From: Clostridium sp. 12(A)
GTDB taxonomy: Bacteria > Bacillota > Clostridia > Lachnospirales > Lachnospiraceae
Direction: 5' to 3'
DNA: 64,000 nt
Assembly: GCA_000526575.1 (NCBI GenBank)
Contig: JAGI01000002.1
Coordinates: 1,736,001-1,800,000 of the forward strand
Shown: positions 43,916 to 52,871 of the stretch, piece by piece
How the letters are laid out: the number at the start of each line of letters is the position of its first letter
Position numbering within the stretch: position 1 is the stretch's first letter
The notes under the pieces: model-generated
Databases searched by the model: none
The model's input: the letters and a program-made list of their open reading frames with translations, nothing else
What the model was told of the DNA's origin: nothing
Translations under genes and position numbers: made by a program

Positions 43916-44932
43916 CTACCCGTTTGATTTTCCTAATAGATATAAGAAGTAAGGGGTGCTTAATACGGTAATGACAATTCCTGTAGGCACGTCAGTGCCA
44001 AGGCTTATGGTTCTTGTTATGGTGTCGGCAATGAGGATAAGGATCGCTCCTGATAAGCAGGATGCAGGCATTAAAAGCTTATGGTTTGGTCCCACCAGCT
44101 TTCTTGCCATATGAGGGGTTATCATTCCCACAAAGAAAAAATTGCCGCCAAGTGCAACACCGCCGGAAGCAAGAGCCACGGCTGCAATGGAAAGCCCTAT
44201 GAATTCAGGCTTTACTGCTACACCAAGTCCAGAGGCGGTTTCATTTCCAAGGTGAAGCGTATTGATGATACGTGATTTATAAATTACGTACAGGATTAAA
44301 ATGAGGGTCCAGGGAGCCAGCACTGCTAAATATTTCCAGTCATCTCCCCAAAGGCTTCCGGCGCTCCAGCGCTGTATAAAATCCATCTGATTCTGATCCA
44401 GCTTTAACGTCAGAAGTGTAGTGAGGGCACTGTAGCCGCTTGATAAGGCAACACCCGTTAAAATCAGTCCAGTGGGCGAAATATCTCTTCCTCTCCGATA
44501 GGAAAGTATGAATATCAGTCCTGCGGCAGTCAGACCTCCGATAAAGGCAAGAAGGGGGAGGACAAAGGCTGAGGATACTCCTTTGGAAGCAAACATTACG
44601 ACAAATATAAGTACGAAAAGACCGGAGCCTGAGCTGATTCCCAGGGTACCCGGACTTGCCATATCATTTCTTAAAAGACTTTGCATAATACAGCCGGAGG
44701 CTCCCATACCAAAGCCAACAAGGATAGCCAGGATAATACGGGGAAGGCGGAATTCAAATACAATGAGATTTTGCTTATCCGTTCCTTCTCCCATGAGAAC
44801 ACGAAATACTTCAGAGACGGACAAGCTCATTTTGCCCGTATTGATGCTGATGATTGCAGCTAACACCATAATAAAGACCATTAATAGGAGAATCGTAATT
44901 CCCCGGCCATAGGTAAACCGTTTCTTTTTCAT
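43916..44932 (-). CDS. FecCD-type siderophore permease (second)
   Basis: A 338-residue BtuCD-like permease with ~9-10 helices and the family features PRIILAILVGFGMGASG and GMITPHMARKLVG. It overlaps the upstream permease by 4 bases (ATGA), so translation is coupled. Together the two permeases form the channel for FecE and the lipoprotein. Confidence 0.93.
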   Translation of the reverse strand: MKKKRFTYGRGITILLLMVFIMVLAAIISINTGKMSLSVSEVFRVLMGEGTDKQNLIVFEFRLPRIILAILVGFGMGASGCIMQSLLRNDMASPGTLGISSGSGLFVLIFVVMFASKGVSSAFVLPLLAFIGGLTAAGLIFILSYRRGRDISPTGLILTGVALSSGYSALTTLLTLKLDQNQMDFIQRWSAGSLWGDDWKYLAVLAPWTLILILYVIYKSRIINTLHLGNETASGLGVAVKPEFIGLSIAAVALASGGVALGGNFFFVGMITPHMARKLVGPNHKLLMPASCLSGAILILIADTITRTISLGTDVPTGIVITVLSTPYFLYLLGKSNG

Positions 44933-45951
44933 TCGAATTCCCTCCTTTGCTTTCTTGCAAGATAGAGGAAATAGGGAACTCCAATGACTGCGAAGATAAT
45001 GCCGATGGGAGTCTCATACGGTTTATTGATCAGACGTCCTGTGAGATCTGCAAACACAGTTAAAAGGGCTCCGTAAAGCCCTGAGGCTGGAATGATGTAA
45101 CGGTAATCCACGCCAACCATATAGCGGACAATATGAGGGGTAATTAAGCCGACAAAGCCAACAGGCCCTACCACGACTACGGAAAGACCGGTTAAGACCA
45201 GAACGATGACAGTGGAAATTATTTTTAATAATCCGGTGTTGAGCCCAAGTCCGATTGCCACATCCTCTCCTAAGCTCATGAGGGTAACCTGGGAAGACAC
45301 TCCTATGGCAATCAGGAGACCGCACACAAAAAAGGGAGCAACGATGGCAAGCTCACTCCATTTAGCGCCCGCGGTCCCGCCTGCGGTCCAGTAGGCCAGT
45401 GCCTGTCCTAAATGGTACCGAATAGACAGGTATTGGCTGAATGCCCCAAATAACATGGAGATGGAGATACCTGCGAGTACCAGTCTTTGAGGCGTCATCC
45501 CCCGTTTTCCCAGGGAGGCAATGAAATATGTGATCCCAGTGGCGATTGCTGCTCCCAAAAAGGCAAATGCCATGGTCTGACCATAGGTACGTGCCGGAAA
45601 AAATGCCATAGCAACCGCAATGGCAAAGGTAGCGCCGCTGCTGATTCCCATAAGTCCGGAATCAGCCAGCGGGTTTCTGGTGGTTCCCTGCATCAGGGCA
45701 CCGCAGACTGCAAGACTGCATCCCACGATAATATCCGCCACGGTCCTTGGAAACCGCAGGGACTGAATGATCTGATGTTCTGTGGATGTGGGATCAAAGT
45801 TAAAAACCGCACCCCAGGCGGTGGACAAACGCATATCGGCAGCGCCAAAAGAAATGGATGCTGCCGATACCAGTATAAGTAGTCCAACCCCCAATATCAT
45901 ATAGAAGGAAAAGCGGGCCACGCCTTTCCACTTGTTGGGGAAATTCTGCAT
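44929..45951 (-). CDS. FecCD-type siderophore permease (first)
   Basis: A 340-residue BtuC/FecC-like permease. LRFPRTVADIIVGCSLAVCGALMQGTTRNPLADSG and FVGLITPHIVRYMVG are diagnostic. The ribosome site is modest (AGGAA). It lies directly after the substrate-binding lipoprotein gene and forms the heterodimer with the next gene. Confidence 0.93.
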   Translation of the reverse strand: MQNFPNKWKGVARFSFYMILGVGLLILVSAASISFGAADMRLSTAWGAVFNFDPTSTEHQIIQSLRFPRTVADIIVGCSLAVCGALMQGTTRNPLADSGLMGISSGATFAIAVAMAFFPARTYGQTMAFAFLGAAIATGITYFIASLGKRGMTPQRLVLAGISISMLFGAFSQYLSIRYHLGQALAYWTAGGTAGAKWSELAIVAPFFVCGLLIAIGVSSQVTLMSLGEDVAIGLGLNTGLLKIISTVIVLVLTGLSVVVVGPVGFVGLITPHIVRYMVGVDYRYIIPASGLYGALLTVFADLTGRLINKPYETPIGIIFAVIGVPYFLYLARKQRREFE

Positions 45952-45971
45952 TATTTTCGTTCCTTTCCGGT

Positions 45972-46973
45972 CTATTTTGTTATGGAATTGATGGCATCTA
46001 CGATATAATCCATCTGGGCGGTCAAGCTTAACACATCTGAATAATAGAAGAGACCAGACTTACTGCTTGGTATGCTTATCACCTGATTGTTCACCACTGC
46101 CGGAAGGCTTTTCCATATGTCAGACTTTTCATATTCGCTGGGCTCTCCCTCAGCGGAATCATAGGGGTGAAACCAAAGCATGTAATCACCAAAATAATTG
46201 GCTGCCACTTCATAGCTTAAGCCTTCTCGATTTTCCCCTTTTTCTTTAATGAGCTGCTCCAGCTTTTCCGGCTTCTTTAAGCCAAGATATTTATAAACAA
46301 GAGTGCCTCCTCTTGATTCTGTTTCATAAAAAATGCCATAAGAGCCAGAACCCCAATCCTCATTGATGCTGAATGTTTTGTCTTTAAACTTATCGCTTTG
46401 AAGAGTTTCCTTTGCAGCCGCCAGTTTTGTTTCAAAGGTGTCTACCACTGACTGGGCTTTTTCTTTTGTGCCGGTTGCTTCTCCCAGAAACAATACCCTG
46501 TCGATGGAACTTAAGTCTCCCTCAGGAATTACAATAACAGGAGCAATGCTTTTAAACTTATCGTAATCTTCATCACTATAGGTTACAATAAGGTCCGGAT
46601 CCAAGGCCATGACCTCTTCCTGCTCCCAGTTTTGGATTTTTGTTGTAGCCATCATCTTATCATAGTAAGGCATACCTTCATGTTCCCAGCCATAATATCC
46701 AACTATATTTAAATCAAGTGCTACTACATCTCCAACATACCAATTTACTACTACCCGCTTTGGGTCTGTTGGCACTTCAATTTCTCCCTTTACCGTCTGT
46801 ACCTTCCGGGTCCCTTTTGCCTCAGACTGAGTCGGTTGTTCTGTCTCTGTCCCAGTGCCCGCCTGTGTGCTGGTACTGGAAGCTTGTTTTGTGTTTTGAC
46901 AGCCAGTTACTGCCAGTAACATGGTCATACCTAAAATAGCAGTAAGAATTCGTTTGCTGCTTCTCTTCATCAT
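45972..46973 (-). CDS. Iron-siderophore-binding lipoprotein 1
   Basis: A 333-residue lipoprotein. The lipobox is MLLAVTGC, then Gln/Ser/Thr-rich linker and a Periplas_BP_2 domain (PKRVVVNWYVGDVVALDLNIVGYY...PDLIVTYSDEDYDKFKSIAPVIVI). It should capture an Fe3+-siderophore for the two FecCD permeases that follow. AAGGAG precedes the ATG. A DtxR-like operator (47030-47047) lies upstream, and the AraC regulator is divergent. Confidence 0.93.
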   Translation of the reverse strand: MMKRSSKRILTAILGMTMLLAVTGCQNTKQASSTSTQAGTGTETEQPTQSEAKGTRKVQTVKGEIEVPTDPKRVVVNWYVGDVVALDLNIVGYYGWEHEGMPYYDKMMATTKIQNWEQEEVMALDPDLIVTYSDEDYDKFKSIAPVIVIPEGDLSSIDRVLFLGEATGTKEKAQSVVDTFETKLAAAKETLQSDKFKDKTFSINEDWGSGSYGIFYETESRGGTLVYKYLGLKKPEKLEQLIKEKGENREGLSYEVAANYFGDYMLWFHPYDSAEGEPSEYEKSDIWKSLPAVVNNQVISIPSSKSGLFYYSDVLSLTAQMDYIVDAINSITK

Positions 46974-47027
46974 AATATCTCCTTTAATCCTTATCCCTGA
47001 AATGGTATTTATTATATTGCACGAACA

Positions 47028-47049
47028 TTAGTTAGACTTAGCTAACTCG
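47028..47049. promoter_or_regulatory. DtxR-like operator 1
   Basis: AGTTAG-ACTTAG-CTAACT (47030-47047), a perfect 6-6-6 dyad. It lies 57 bp upstream of lipoprotein 1 and ~240 bp from the AraC gene. Same architecture as sites at 49214 and 53940. Confidence 0.75.
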
Positions 47050-47286
47050 CGGTGATATTCTATCATGTTACCTCTATTCTGTCAATGAGGAAGAGCAATT
47101 ATAAGGGTAGGTGGATTCCGATGATATAGATTGGATTTATCCCGTTATATATAGCTTTCTATCTATAATTCACTTTTTTTATATTATTATTTTGGATTAC
47201 CCTTATCACATTTTGGATTATATCAGCTTGAAAGCTCCGGGGAAAGCATGATATACTTTTAAGAACTGACGGAAGGAGGGATTGAC

Positions 47287-48258
47287 TTGGAATATACCGA
47301 TGAATACAATTTAGGCTGGGGCGCTTTTTCAAAGCATTTTGGTTTTGATACAAAAAGAGAGGGAAATTATGCCATGCATACGGTACCTGGCAACTGGGAA
47401 AACGGCTGGATCACAGAGGTGAATCCTGCCAAGGGTCTGTTTATTGCCAGTGCCTGGTTTAAAGCGGATGAAAAGCTGGATTATAAGATGTTTACAGAAA
47501 AACCATGTCTTCTTATTCTCTGCATAGATACGGGTGATATGACGATTACGCAGAAAGGCAAGAAGGCAAAAACCCTAAGTCCTTTCACTCAACTGATCAG
47601 CAGCAAAGGGACCCCTTTGCGCCTGACCATACCGGCAGGTATGCATATGTGCTTTACCAGTGTGCTGATCTTTGATTCCTGCATTGATAATTTTCTCTCT
47701 GCCACAGGATATTCCTACCCCATACGGGTTCTTGATGCAGTCAAATGGAAACCTGGGAATATAGACGCCCCCAATGTCATGCTGGTCATGGAGCAGCTCC
47801 GCTGGGGTGTCCGCGGAAACCGGCTTCCTCTCCCGGCATACCTTTTAAAGGCCATGGAGCTTCTTTTCCTTTTTGCACATAACAAGGACAAGGAAGCGAA
47901 GAAGCCAGAACGCCGCAAATACGTCACCTGGAGCGATGAAATAAAGCTTTACCGGGTCAAGGAGCGGATTGATGAGTCTCCTCTCTCCCTCCCCTCCAAC
48001 GAGGAATTATGCCGCATCGCTCAAATGAGTGAAAGCAAGCTGCGCATTTCCTTTAAGAGCCTCTACGGCAAAACACTTTATTCATATATCAGGGAATCCA
48101 TCATGAAACGGGCCATGCAGATGCTGGCTGATGACGATTTGAACATCAAAAACATAGCCCATCTTTGTGGATATGAAAATGCCGCAAAATTCGCTGCGGC
48201 ATTTAAAGAGGTTCACGGAATCACACCAAGTGAATTCCGGAAAGGATTTGGTTTGTAG
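47287..48258 (+). CDS. AraC family regulator (siderophore type)
   Basis: A 323-residue regulator. The C-terminal HTH_18 domain (~205-320) has two HTH motifs (LCRIAQMSESKLRISFKSLYG and IKNIAHLCGYENAAKFAAAFKEVHGITPSEFRK). The N-terminal part has no known domain but resembles YbtA/PchR-type regulators, which bind siderophores as activators. The start codon is probably TTG at 47287, with GGAGG 6-7 nt before it. It is divergent from the siderophore uptake operon, which it likely activates. Confidence 0.88.
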   Translation: MEYTDEYNLGWGAFSKHFGFDTKREGNYAMHTVPGNWENGWITEVNPAKGLFIASAWFKADEKLDYKMFTEKPCLLILCIDTGDMTITQKGKKAKTLSPFTQLISSKGTPLRLTIPAGMHMCFTSVLIFDSCIDNFLSATGYSYPIRVLDAVKWKPGNIDAPNVMLVMEQLRWGVRGNRLPLPAYLLKAMELLFLFAHNKDKEAKKPERRKYVTWSDEIKLYRVKERIDESPLSLPSNEELCRIAQMSESKLRISFKSLYGKTLYSYIRESIMKRAMQMLADDDLNIKNIAHLCGYENAAKFAAAFKEVHGITPSEFRKGFGL

Positions 48259-48268
48259 GGTTTTTCAT

Positions 48269-49192
48269 TTATTTCCCGGTCAGCTCTTTCATGAGGAAAT
48301 CAAGCTGTACATTGGATGAATATAAATCAATGTCATAGAAAAGGTCGTGGTCAATCCGGATAACATGGCCTGCCTTCACTGCAGGAATGGAGTTCCAGAC
48401 AGGATTATCGGAAAGAAATCCCAGTTCACCGCTTAATATGATATAGTCACCGGCATACTCTTTGACAGACTCTATGGAAAGCTCCCGGTACTGGTCTTTC
48501 CCTATGATATCTTTCTGGATCACATCAGGTGCTTTCAGTTTAAGCTGGCTGTAAATCAAATCTCCTCCCCGGCCCCACTTATCACCATAGACAAAAATGC
48601 GTCCATCGCTGCTGGTGTCAAAAATACTATAGGTCATGGTATCAAGACCGCTCTCTTTCATGGTTTCCTTTGCTTTTCCTATCTTTTCCTTAAATTCTGA
48701 AAGAGCTTTCTTTGCCTCTTCCTCTTTATTAAGGACTTCTCCCAGGTATGTAACACGTTCCTCCAGGGATAGCTCTGTGAAAGGAATCATAATAGTTGGT
48801 GCAATTTTAGAAACCTTGTCATACTGCTCTTGATTGACGACAAAAATCAAATCCGGATCATATGACATTATCTCTTCTGACTCAAACTTATCCCAGACCG
48901 GCAAATCTGCCACTTCTTTTTCGTAGGCGGTTCCCCTGGCATTATAGGTGGCTACCGGCTTTACCCCCAGTGCCAGCAAATCTCCCATTCCGTAGGTAGC
49001 AATCACCCGTTTGGGTTCTGCGGGCACCTCCACATCTCCCTGGGAAGTGTTAACAATTCTCCCTGAAGTTTTTAAATCATTGGAAGCTTCCGTAACAGCA
49101 TTGGCTGCCGGAGCCTTGCTGCATCCAGAAATAATGAGGGTAAGGGATATTGCAGACACAAATGCTGTAGCAATTTTTTTCATTTTGTACAT
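48269..49192 (-). CDS. Iron-siderophore-binding lipoprotein 2 (orphan)
   Basis: A 307-residue lipoprotein with lipobox LIISGC and a Periplas_BP_2 domain similar in plan to lipoprotein 1 (PKRVIATYGMGDLLALGVKPVATY). No permease or ATPase gene accompanies it, so it probably feeds the FecCD/FecE transporter next door with another substrate. AAGGAG precedes the ATG. Its DtxR-like operator lies 22 bp upstream of the start. Confidence 0.9.
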   Translation of the reverse strand: MYKMKKIATAFVSAISLTLIISGCSKAPAANAVTEASNDLKTSGRIVNTSQGDVEVPAEPKRVIATYGMGDLLALGVKPVATYNARGTAYEKEVADLPVWDKFESEEIMSYDPDLIFVVNQEQYDKVSKIAPTIMIPFTELSLEERVTYLGEVLNKEEEAKKALSEFKEKIGKAKETMKESGLDTMTYSIFDTSSDGRIFVYGDKWGRGGDLIYSQLKLKAPDVIQKDIIGKDQYRELSIESVKEYAGDYIILSGELGFLSDNPVWNSIPAVKAGHVIRIDHDLFYDIDLYSSNVQLDFLMKELTGK

Positions 49193-49212
49193 GATAGTTA
49201 CTCCTTTTATAT

Positions 49213-49232
49213 GAGTTCGTTATGACTAACTC
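49213..49232. promoter_or_regulatory. DtxR-like operator 2
   Basis: GAGTTcGT-TATG-ACTAACTC, a dyad with one mismatch. Written as AGTTCG-TTATGA-CTAACT it has the same 6-6-6 layout as the other two sites. Confidence 0.65.
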
Positions 49233-49339
49233 GAAAAAGTATATCATGGAAGGGAATAAAAGTACACCATGTCAGTGGACAATGTTCACATTCTGGTCAT
49301 AATCTTTTTACAACATGGTCAAACTCTCTTCATATTTGA

Positions 49340-49440
49340 CCGATATACTAAGTTTATCAGATAAAGATGTTGCCAACATACTTTAAGAAAAAATTTTTTT
49401 CATAATTGCCGGTGTTCCAGATTGGAATACCGGCTCCTCC
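49340..49440 (+). other. GCCGGC hairpin module, copy C
   Basis: A -10-like CGATATACTAAG (49341-49352) is followed by an AT-rich stretch with ATTTTTTTCATA and the hairpin GCCGGTgTTCC...GGAAtACCGGC (49408-49434), then TCCTCC. Confidence 0.45.
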
Positions 49441-49460
49441 CTTTTTACAGGGCTTTTTTT

Positions 49461-49643
49461 TTATATCTGCTTTCTTACTATGGTGTACTCATCTCCGAAT
49501 TTGTAGTACGGACACTGCCTGGACGAGCTGGTGATAAAACGCATATACTCGTCCTCATCTAAATTCATTTCACATTCGTAGTACTCATATTCTTCGTTAT
49601 AATTATAATACATACAGCTTTCGCAGCTATCTTTTCCTGCCAT
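49461..49643 (-). CDS. DUF6472 family small Cys protein
   Basis: A 60-residue protein with a Cys pattern CESCMYY...YYECEM...CPYYKFGDEYT, matching the DUF6472 family common in Lachnospiraceae. Four Cys suggest metal binding, but the role is unknown. AAAAGGAG precedes the ATG. Its ATG follows the acyltransferase stop codon by only 2-3 nt, so the two are co-translated. Confidence 0.85.
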   Translation of the reverse strand: MAGKDSCESCMYYNYNEEYEYYECEMNLDEDEYMRFITSSSRQCPYYKFGDEYTIVRKQI

Positions 49644-49645
49644 GT

Positions 49646-50713
49646 CTAATTCTCCTTTTTTAACTTCCCTTTGCTTTTGAGAGCCTCCGCTCCCCTTTTT
49701 AACAGCTTTACCACTGTTTCATCTAAAATGACCGCCACTGCCAGGGAAATCAAAAAGGTCAGTGCTGTCTCAATCAGTATCCTTGGGATATAGTAATGAC
49801 GAAATCCTGTTCTTTCTATGATTCCTTTGACCACCTGATTTAAGATCAGGTAATGAATCAAATAGATAGAAAAGCTGTAACGGCTGATGATGGTCACAAG
49901 TTTCCTAAAAACCAGAATTTTAATATCGCCGTAATACTCAAACAATAAGAGTATGGATATTGACATGGCTATCATGGGATAAGCCATATCGTGGATTCCG
50001 GGAGTAAAGCCAGGAGTGACAATTTTTTGAAATAAGGTAATGAAAAAGCCTGCCGCCCCAAGGACTCCAAAGGGCAGATACGTTTTTTTTCCGTATAAAC
50101 GAATGATGATGTATCCTAAAACAAAATATATCAGCCAGCCTTTAAATATCAGGTATTCCATAACCGGTGAAACCTCCAGGCCAAGAGCCGGCAAATAGGT
50201 ATTAATTCCCTGAACCAAAAGAATCATGATGAAAAAGCTTTTTAATTCCCGGTCCGTCATGGCATGGAACATACGGGCAAGAAACGGGGTGCACACGTAA
50301 AGCGCTATGATGACATACATAAACCACAGATGGGGTGCCGAAGGGATTGACTCTGTAATGAACTCCCGGATAAAGAGTCCTGCATGTTCATGTAAGGGGC
50401 GCGGTGTCAGGGACAGATTTACGTTATAATACCAGTAATAGATTCCACTATAGACTATAAATGGAATGAGTATTCCCAAAAATCTCTTCCAGTAAAATTC
50501 TTTGATATCCTGTTTGTAGGATTGCAATAAAAAAAGGCCGCTTAGCATAAAAAAGATGCCCACTGAGGTTAAGAGCAGTGGAGTTAGGGCAGCAGAAAAC
50601 AGCCATTGCTTTTCATTTGCCGTCTCTCCAGGAATGGCATGAACCATGATAACTGCAAGGACAGCCAGGGTTCTTAAATAGTCATATTTGATTTCACGTT
50701 TCTTAGATTCCAT
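49646..50713 (-). CDS. Acyltransferase family 3 membrane protein (OafA/YrhL-like)
   Basis: A 355-residue membrane protein with about 10 helices. The N-terminal YDYLRTLAVLAVIMVHAI contains the conserved catalytic-type His of acyltransferase 3, which transfers acetyl or other acyl groups to surface polysaccharides or lipids. The typical FFMLSGLFLL loop follows. The start at 50713 follows AGGTG. It is upstream of the DUF6472 gene in one operon. Confidence 0.88.
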   Translation of the reverse strand: MESKKREIKYDYLRTLAVLAVIMVHAIPGETANEKQWLFSAALTPLLLTSVGIFFMLSGLFLLQSYKQDIKEFYWKRFLGILIPFIVYSGIYYWYYNVNLSLTPRPLHEHAGLFIREFITESIPSAPHLWFMYVIIALYVCTPFLARMFHAMTDRELKSFFIMILLVQGINTYLPALGLEVSPVMEYLIFKGWLIYFVLGYIIIRLYGKKTYLPFGVLGAAGFFITLFQKIVTPGFTPGIHDMAYPMIAMSISILLLFEYYGDIKILVFRKLVTIISRYSFSIYLIHYLILNQVVKGIIERTGFRHYYIPRILIETALTFLISLAVAVILDETVVKLLKRGAEALKSKGKLKKEN

Positions 50714-50798
50714 GGCAGCTTTCACCTCCCTTTTTAGTAGAAAGTATATCATAAAAATACGGTCATTGACAAATTTTTTATTTTTTTCAAAAAAAGTG

Positions 50799-50827
50799 TA
50801 GACAAACGAAAAATCCTATGGTATTAT
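50799..50827 (+). promoter_or_regulatory. Promoter of tRNA-Glu
   Basis: TAGACA (50799-50804), a 17-bp spacer, then TATTAT (50822-50827), giving a start ~25 bp before the tRNA. Confidence 0.7.
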
Positions 50828-50860
50828 TATGAAGCTGTCAGCAAGGACAGAGAAAAAAAC

Positions 50861-50932
50861 GGCCTATTGGTCAAGCGGTCAAGACGCCGCCCTCTCACGG
50901 CGGAAACCCGGGTTCGATTCCCGGATAGGTCA
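50861..50932 (+). tRNA. tRNA-Glu (anticodon CTC)
   Basis: Acceptor stem GGCCTAT pairs with ATAGGTC (one G-U), discriminator A. The anticodon stem CCGCC/GGCGG carries loop CTCTCAC, giving CTC. T-arm GGGTTCGATTCCC. The encoded 3' CCA is absent. Confidence 0.96.
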
Positions 50933-50933
50933 T

Positions 50934-50974
50934 AAAACCTGATTTTCCTTTTTGGAAAATCAGGTTTTTTTTTG
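50934..50974 (+). terminator. Terminator of tRNA-Glu
   Basis: AAAACCTGATTTTCC pairs with GGAAAATCAGGTTTT and runs into nine T. Confidence 0.95.
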
Positions 50975-51030
50975 CGTTCCTTACTGATTGATTAAAGGCT
51001 AGAGAACGTTGGATATGAATCCATCTAAAA

Positions 51031-51117
51031 GGAATAATAAGGAATATAATTTTTCAAAATACGCCTTGACTTATTCCTTATTGTTCCCTATAATCAGATT
51101 ACAAGTAACAATAAGGA
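51031..51117 (+). promoter_or_regulatory. Promoter and putative autoregulatory operators of the HTH gene
   Basis: -35 TTGACT (51066-51071), 17-bp spacer, -10 TATAAT (51089-51094). The spacer is one arm of a large inverted repeat: GGAATAATAAGGAATA (51031-51046) and TATTCCTTATTGTTCC (51072-51087), one mismatch. A third copy AACAATAAGGA (51107-51117) overlaps the ribosome site. The HTH protein downstream is the likely ligand. Confidence 0.75.
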
Positions 51118-51127
51118 GCAAAAATAT

Positions 51128-51607
51128 ATGAATGAGACATACTACTCTGTGGAACAGATTTCAGAAATGCTTCACATTCACCCGAAGACAGTTCAGCGTT
51201 ATATCCGGGAAGGAAAGCTTCGGGCTTCCAAGCTGGGGAAAAGCTGGCGAGTAACAGGACATGATTTAAGTATTTTTATGGAGCTTACGAAAACAACCGT
51301 TGATTTTGATAGAGACAAGAAGGAAGTGAAAGGACAGTATGATATAAAGGTATCTTCTGTGATTGATATTGAAGTAAAAGGAATTGACGAAGCTGACCGC
51401 ATCACAAATATGCTTCTCGCGGCCCTTAACTCCCCTCACACCGATTACGATTATCCAGCCGTTCACGCTCTGTTCATCCAGCCAGAAAGTAAGGTTAGAA
51501 TTACGTTATATGGAAACTTGAAGCTGGCTCAGGATGTGCTTCACTTTATTGATACTTTGACAGAAGGAATGAAAGGAGAAGATTCTTATGAATCATCAGA
51601 CCAATAA
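51128..51607 (+). CDS. HTH_17 (excisionase-type) DNA-binding protein
   Basis: A 159-residue protein. The N-terminal MerR/excisionase-like HTH (YYSVEQISEMLHIHPKTVQRYIREGKLRASKLGKSWRV) is followed by a ~100-residue domain that I do not recognise (VIDIEVKGIDEADRITNMLLAAL...). Proteins with this HTH and no phage context often act as transcriptional repressors. AAGGAG precedes the ATG. It overlaps the downstream hydrolase gene by 20 bases and starts a three-gene operon. The repeated AATAAGGAAT sites at its promoter suggest autorepression. Confidence 0.82.
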   Translation: MNETYYSVEQISEMLHIHPKTVQRYIREGKLRASKLGKSWRVTGHDLSIFMELTKTTVDFDRDKKEVKGQYDIKVSSVIDIEVKGIDEADRITNMLLAALNSPHTDYDYPAVHALFIQPESKVRITLYGNLKLAQDVLHFIDTLTEGMKGEDSYESSDQ

Positions 51608-52442
51608 GGTGTTTAAAACACCAGAAGGAAAAGAAAAATTTTTAACTTATTACAATCAGATTATAAACCATCTTCCCGGAGAATCTATTTATCTTGATAC
51701 CACATATGGAAAAACGTTTGTGCTTGCCTGTGGACAGCCTCATCTTCCGCCTATGGTATTGTTGCATGGTTCCTGCAGCAACAGTGCATTCTGGGCTGCT
51801 GAGATTTCCCGGTTTTCAGAAAAATACCGGGTGTATGCCATTGATACCATCGGTGAAGCTGGTAACAGTGAGGAGAATCGGTACGATGTAAACGACAGCG
51901 CCTACTCCCTTTGGCTGAAAGAGGTATTTGACCAGCTTATGATTTCCCATGCTGTTATTATAGGGAATTCTTTTGGCGGATGGATGGCTCTTAAATTTAC
52001 AACTGCATTTCCGGAATATGCTGATAAACTGGTGCTGATCTCCCCTTCCGGACTATCTCCCATTAAGCCTGAATTCTTATCAAAATCATCTGAGTATGTA
52101 GCTCAGGGTTCTGATGAGCTGGAGTCTTTTGACGATTCCATTATTGGAGAGAGCGATATACCAGATAAAGCAAAAGAATTTATTATGCTGATACTAAGGA
52201 ACTTTAACCCTATGACAGATCCTCTTCCCGCATTTTCAGAGGAAGAAATAAGAAAACTTCGTATGCCGGTTCTTTTGATTGCAGGAGAACAGGATGTGAC
52301 CATTGATGTTCATCAGGTGGCTAACCGGCTCACTGCTCTTACACTTTCCCCTGAAATCCATATTCTTTCCGGTTATGGTCATATCATTGGGGATGCAGGT
52401 GACATCATCGCCCCATTTCTTGAAAAGGAGGGTAACAAATGA
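51588..52442 (+). CDS. Alpha/beta hydrolase
   Basis: A 284-residue hydrolase. The oxyanion-hole motif LLHGSCSNSAFW and the nucleophile elbow GNSFGG are present, followed by the acid (AGEQDVTID) and the C-terminal His (GYGHIIGDAG). The catalytic triad looks complete. The substrate is unknown. AAAGGAG precedes the ATG, which lies inside the end of the HTH gene. It overlaps the DUF4180 gene by 4 bases (ATGA). Confidence 0.88.
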   Translation: MNHQTNKVFKTPEGKEKFLTYYNQIINHLPGESIYLDTTYGKTFVLACGQPHLPPMVLLHGSCSNSAFWAAEISRFSEKYRVYAIDTIGEAGNSEENRYDVNDSAYSLWLKEVFDQLMISHAVIIGNSFGGWMALKFTTAFPEYADKLVLISPSGLSPIKPEFLSKSSEYVAQGSDELESFDDSIIGESDIPDKAKEFIMLILRNFNPMTDPLPAFSEEEIRKLRMPVLLIAGEQDVTIDVHQVANRLTALTLSPEIHILSGYGHIIGDAGDIIAPFLEKEGNK

Positions 52443-52792
52443 ATGTGATTATAAGAAACAATCGGTCCATCGGAGTGGTGGATAAGGAAATGAAAATCAA
52501 AGACGTTCAGACCATGCTTGATGTTATGGCTTCTGCTCATTACAACAGTGAGTGCATGGGTGTTGTTTTATATAAGGAGAGTCTGGATGAAAGCTTTTTT
52601 GATCTTAAGACTGGCTTTGCAGGTGAGATTTTGCAGAAATTTGCTAATTATAATATGAAGCTGGCAGTGATCGGGGATTATTCCCATTATACCAGCAAAA
52701 GTCTGAGAGATTTTATATATGAGAGCAATCATGGGAATCTGGCTTTCTTTAAGGGAAGTCTGGATGAGGCACTATTGGCACTTGTTCCTTAG
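52439..52792 (+). CDS. DUF4180 protein
   Basis: A 117-residue protein matching DUF4180 (MNVIIRNNRSIGVVDK...LQKFANYNMKLAVIGDYS). The fold is alpha/beta with no catalytic residues that can be named. Translation is coupled to the hydrolase. Its HTH-hydrolase-DUF4180 context suggests a small stress or detoxification operon, but this is inferred. Confidence 0.85.
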   Translation: MNVIIRNNRSIGVVDKEMKIKDVQTMLDVMASAHYNSECMGVVLYKESLDESFFDLKTGFAGEILQKFANYNMKLAVIGDYSHYTSKSLRDFIYESNHGNLAFFKGSLDEALLALVP

Positions 52793-52810
52793 ACCAGATA
52801 TCATTCCATC

Positions 52811-52861
52811 AAATAAACCATGGATTACTGCTAAGCGCTAGCAATGATCCATGGTTTATTT
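52811..52861. terminator. Bidirectional terminator
   Basis: AAATAAACCATGGAT pairs with ATCCATGGTTTATTT, shared by DUF4180 and the convergent flavodoxin gene. Confidence 0.85.
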
Positions 52862-52871
52862 TCATTAAAAG

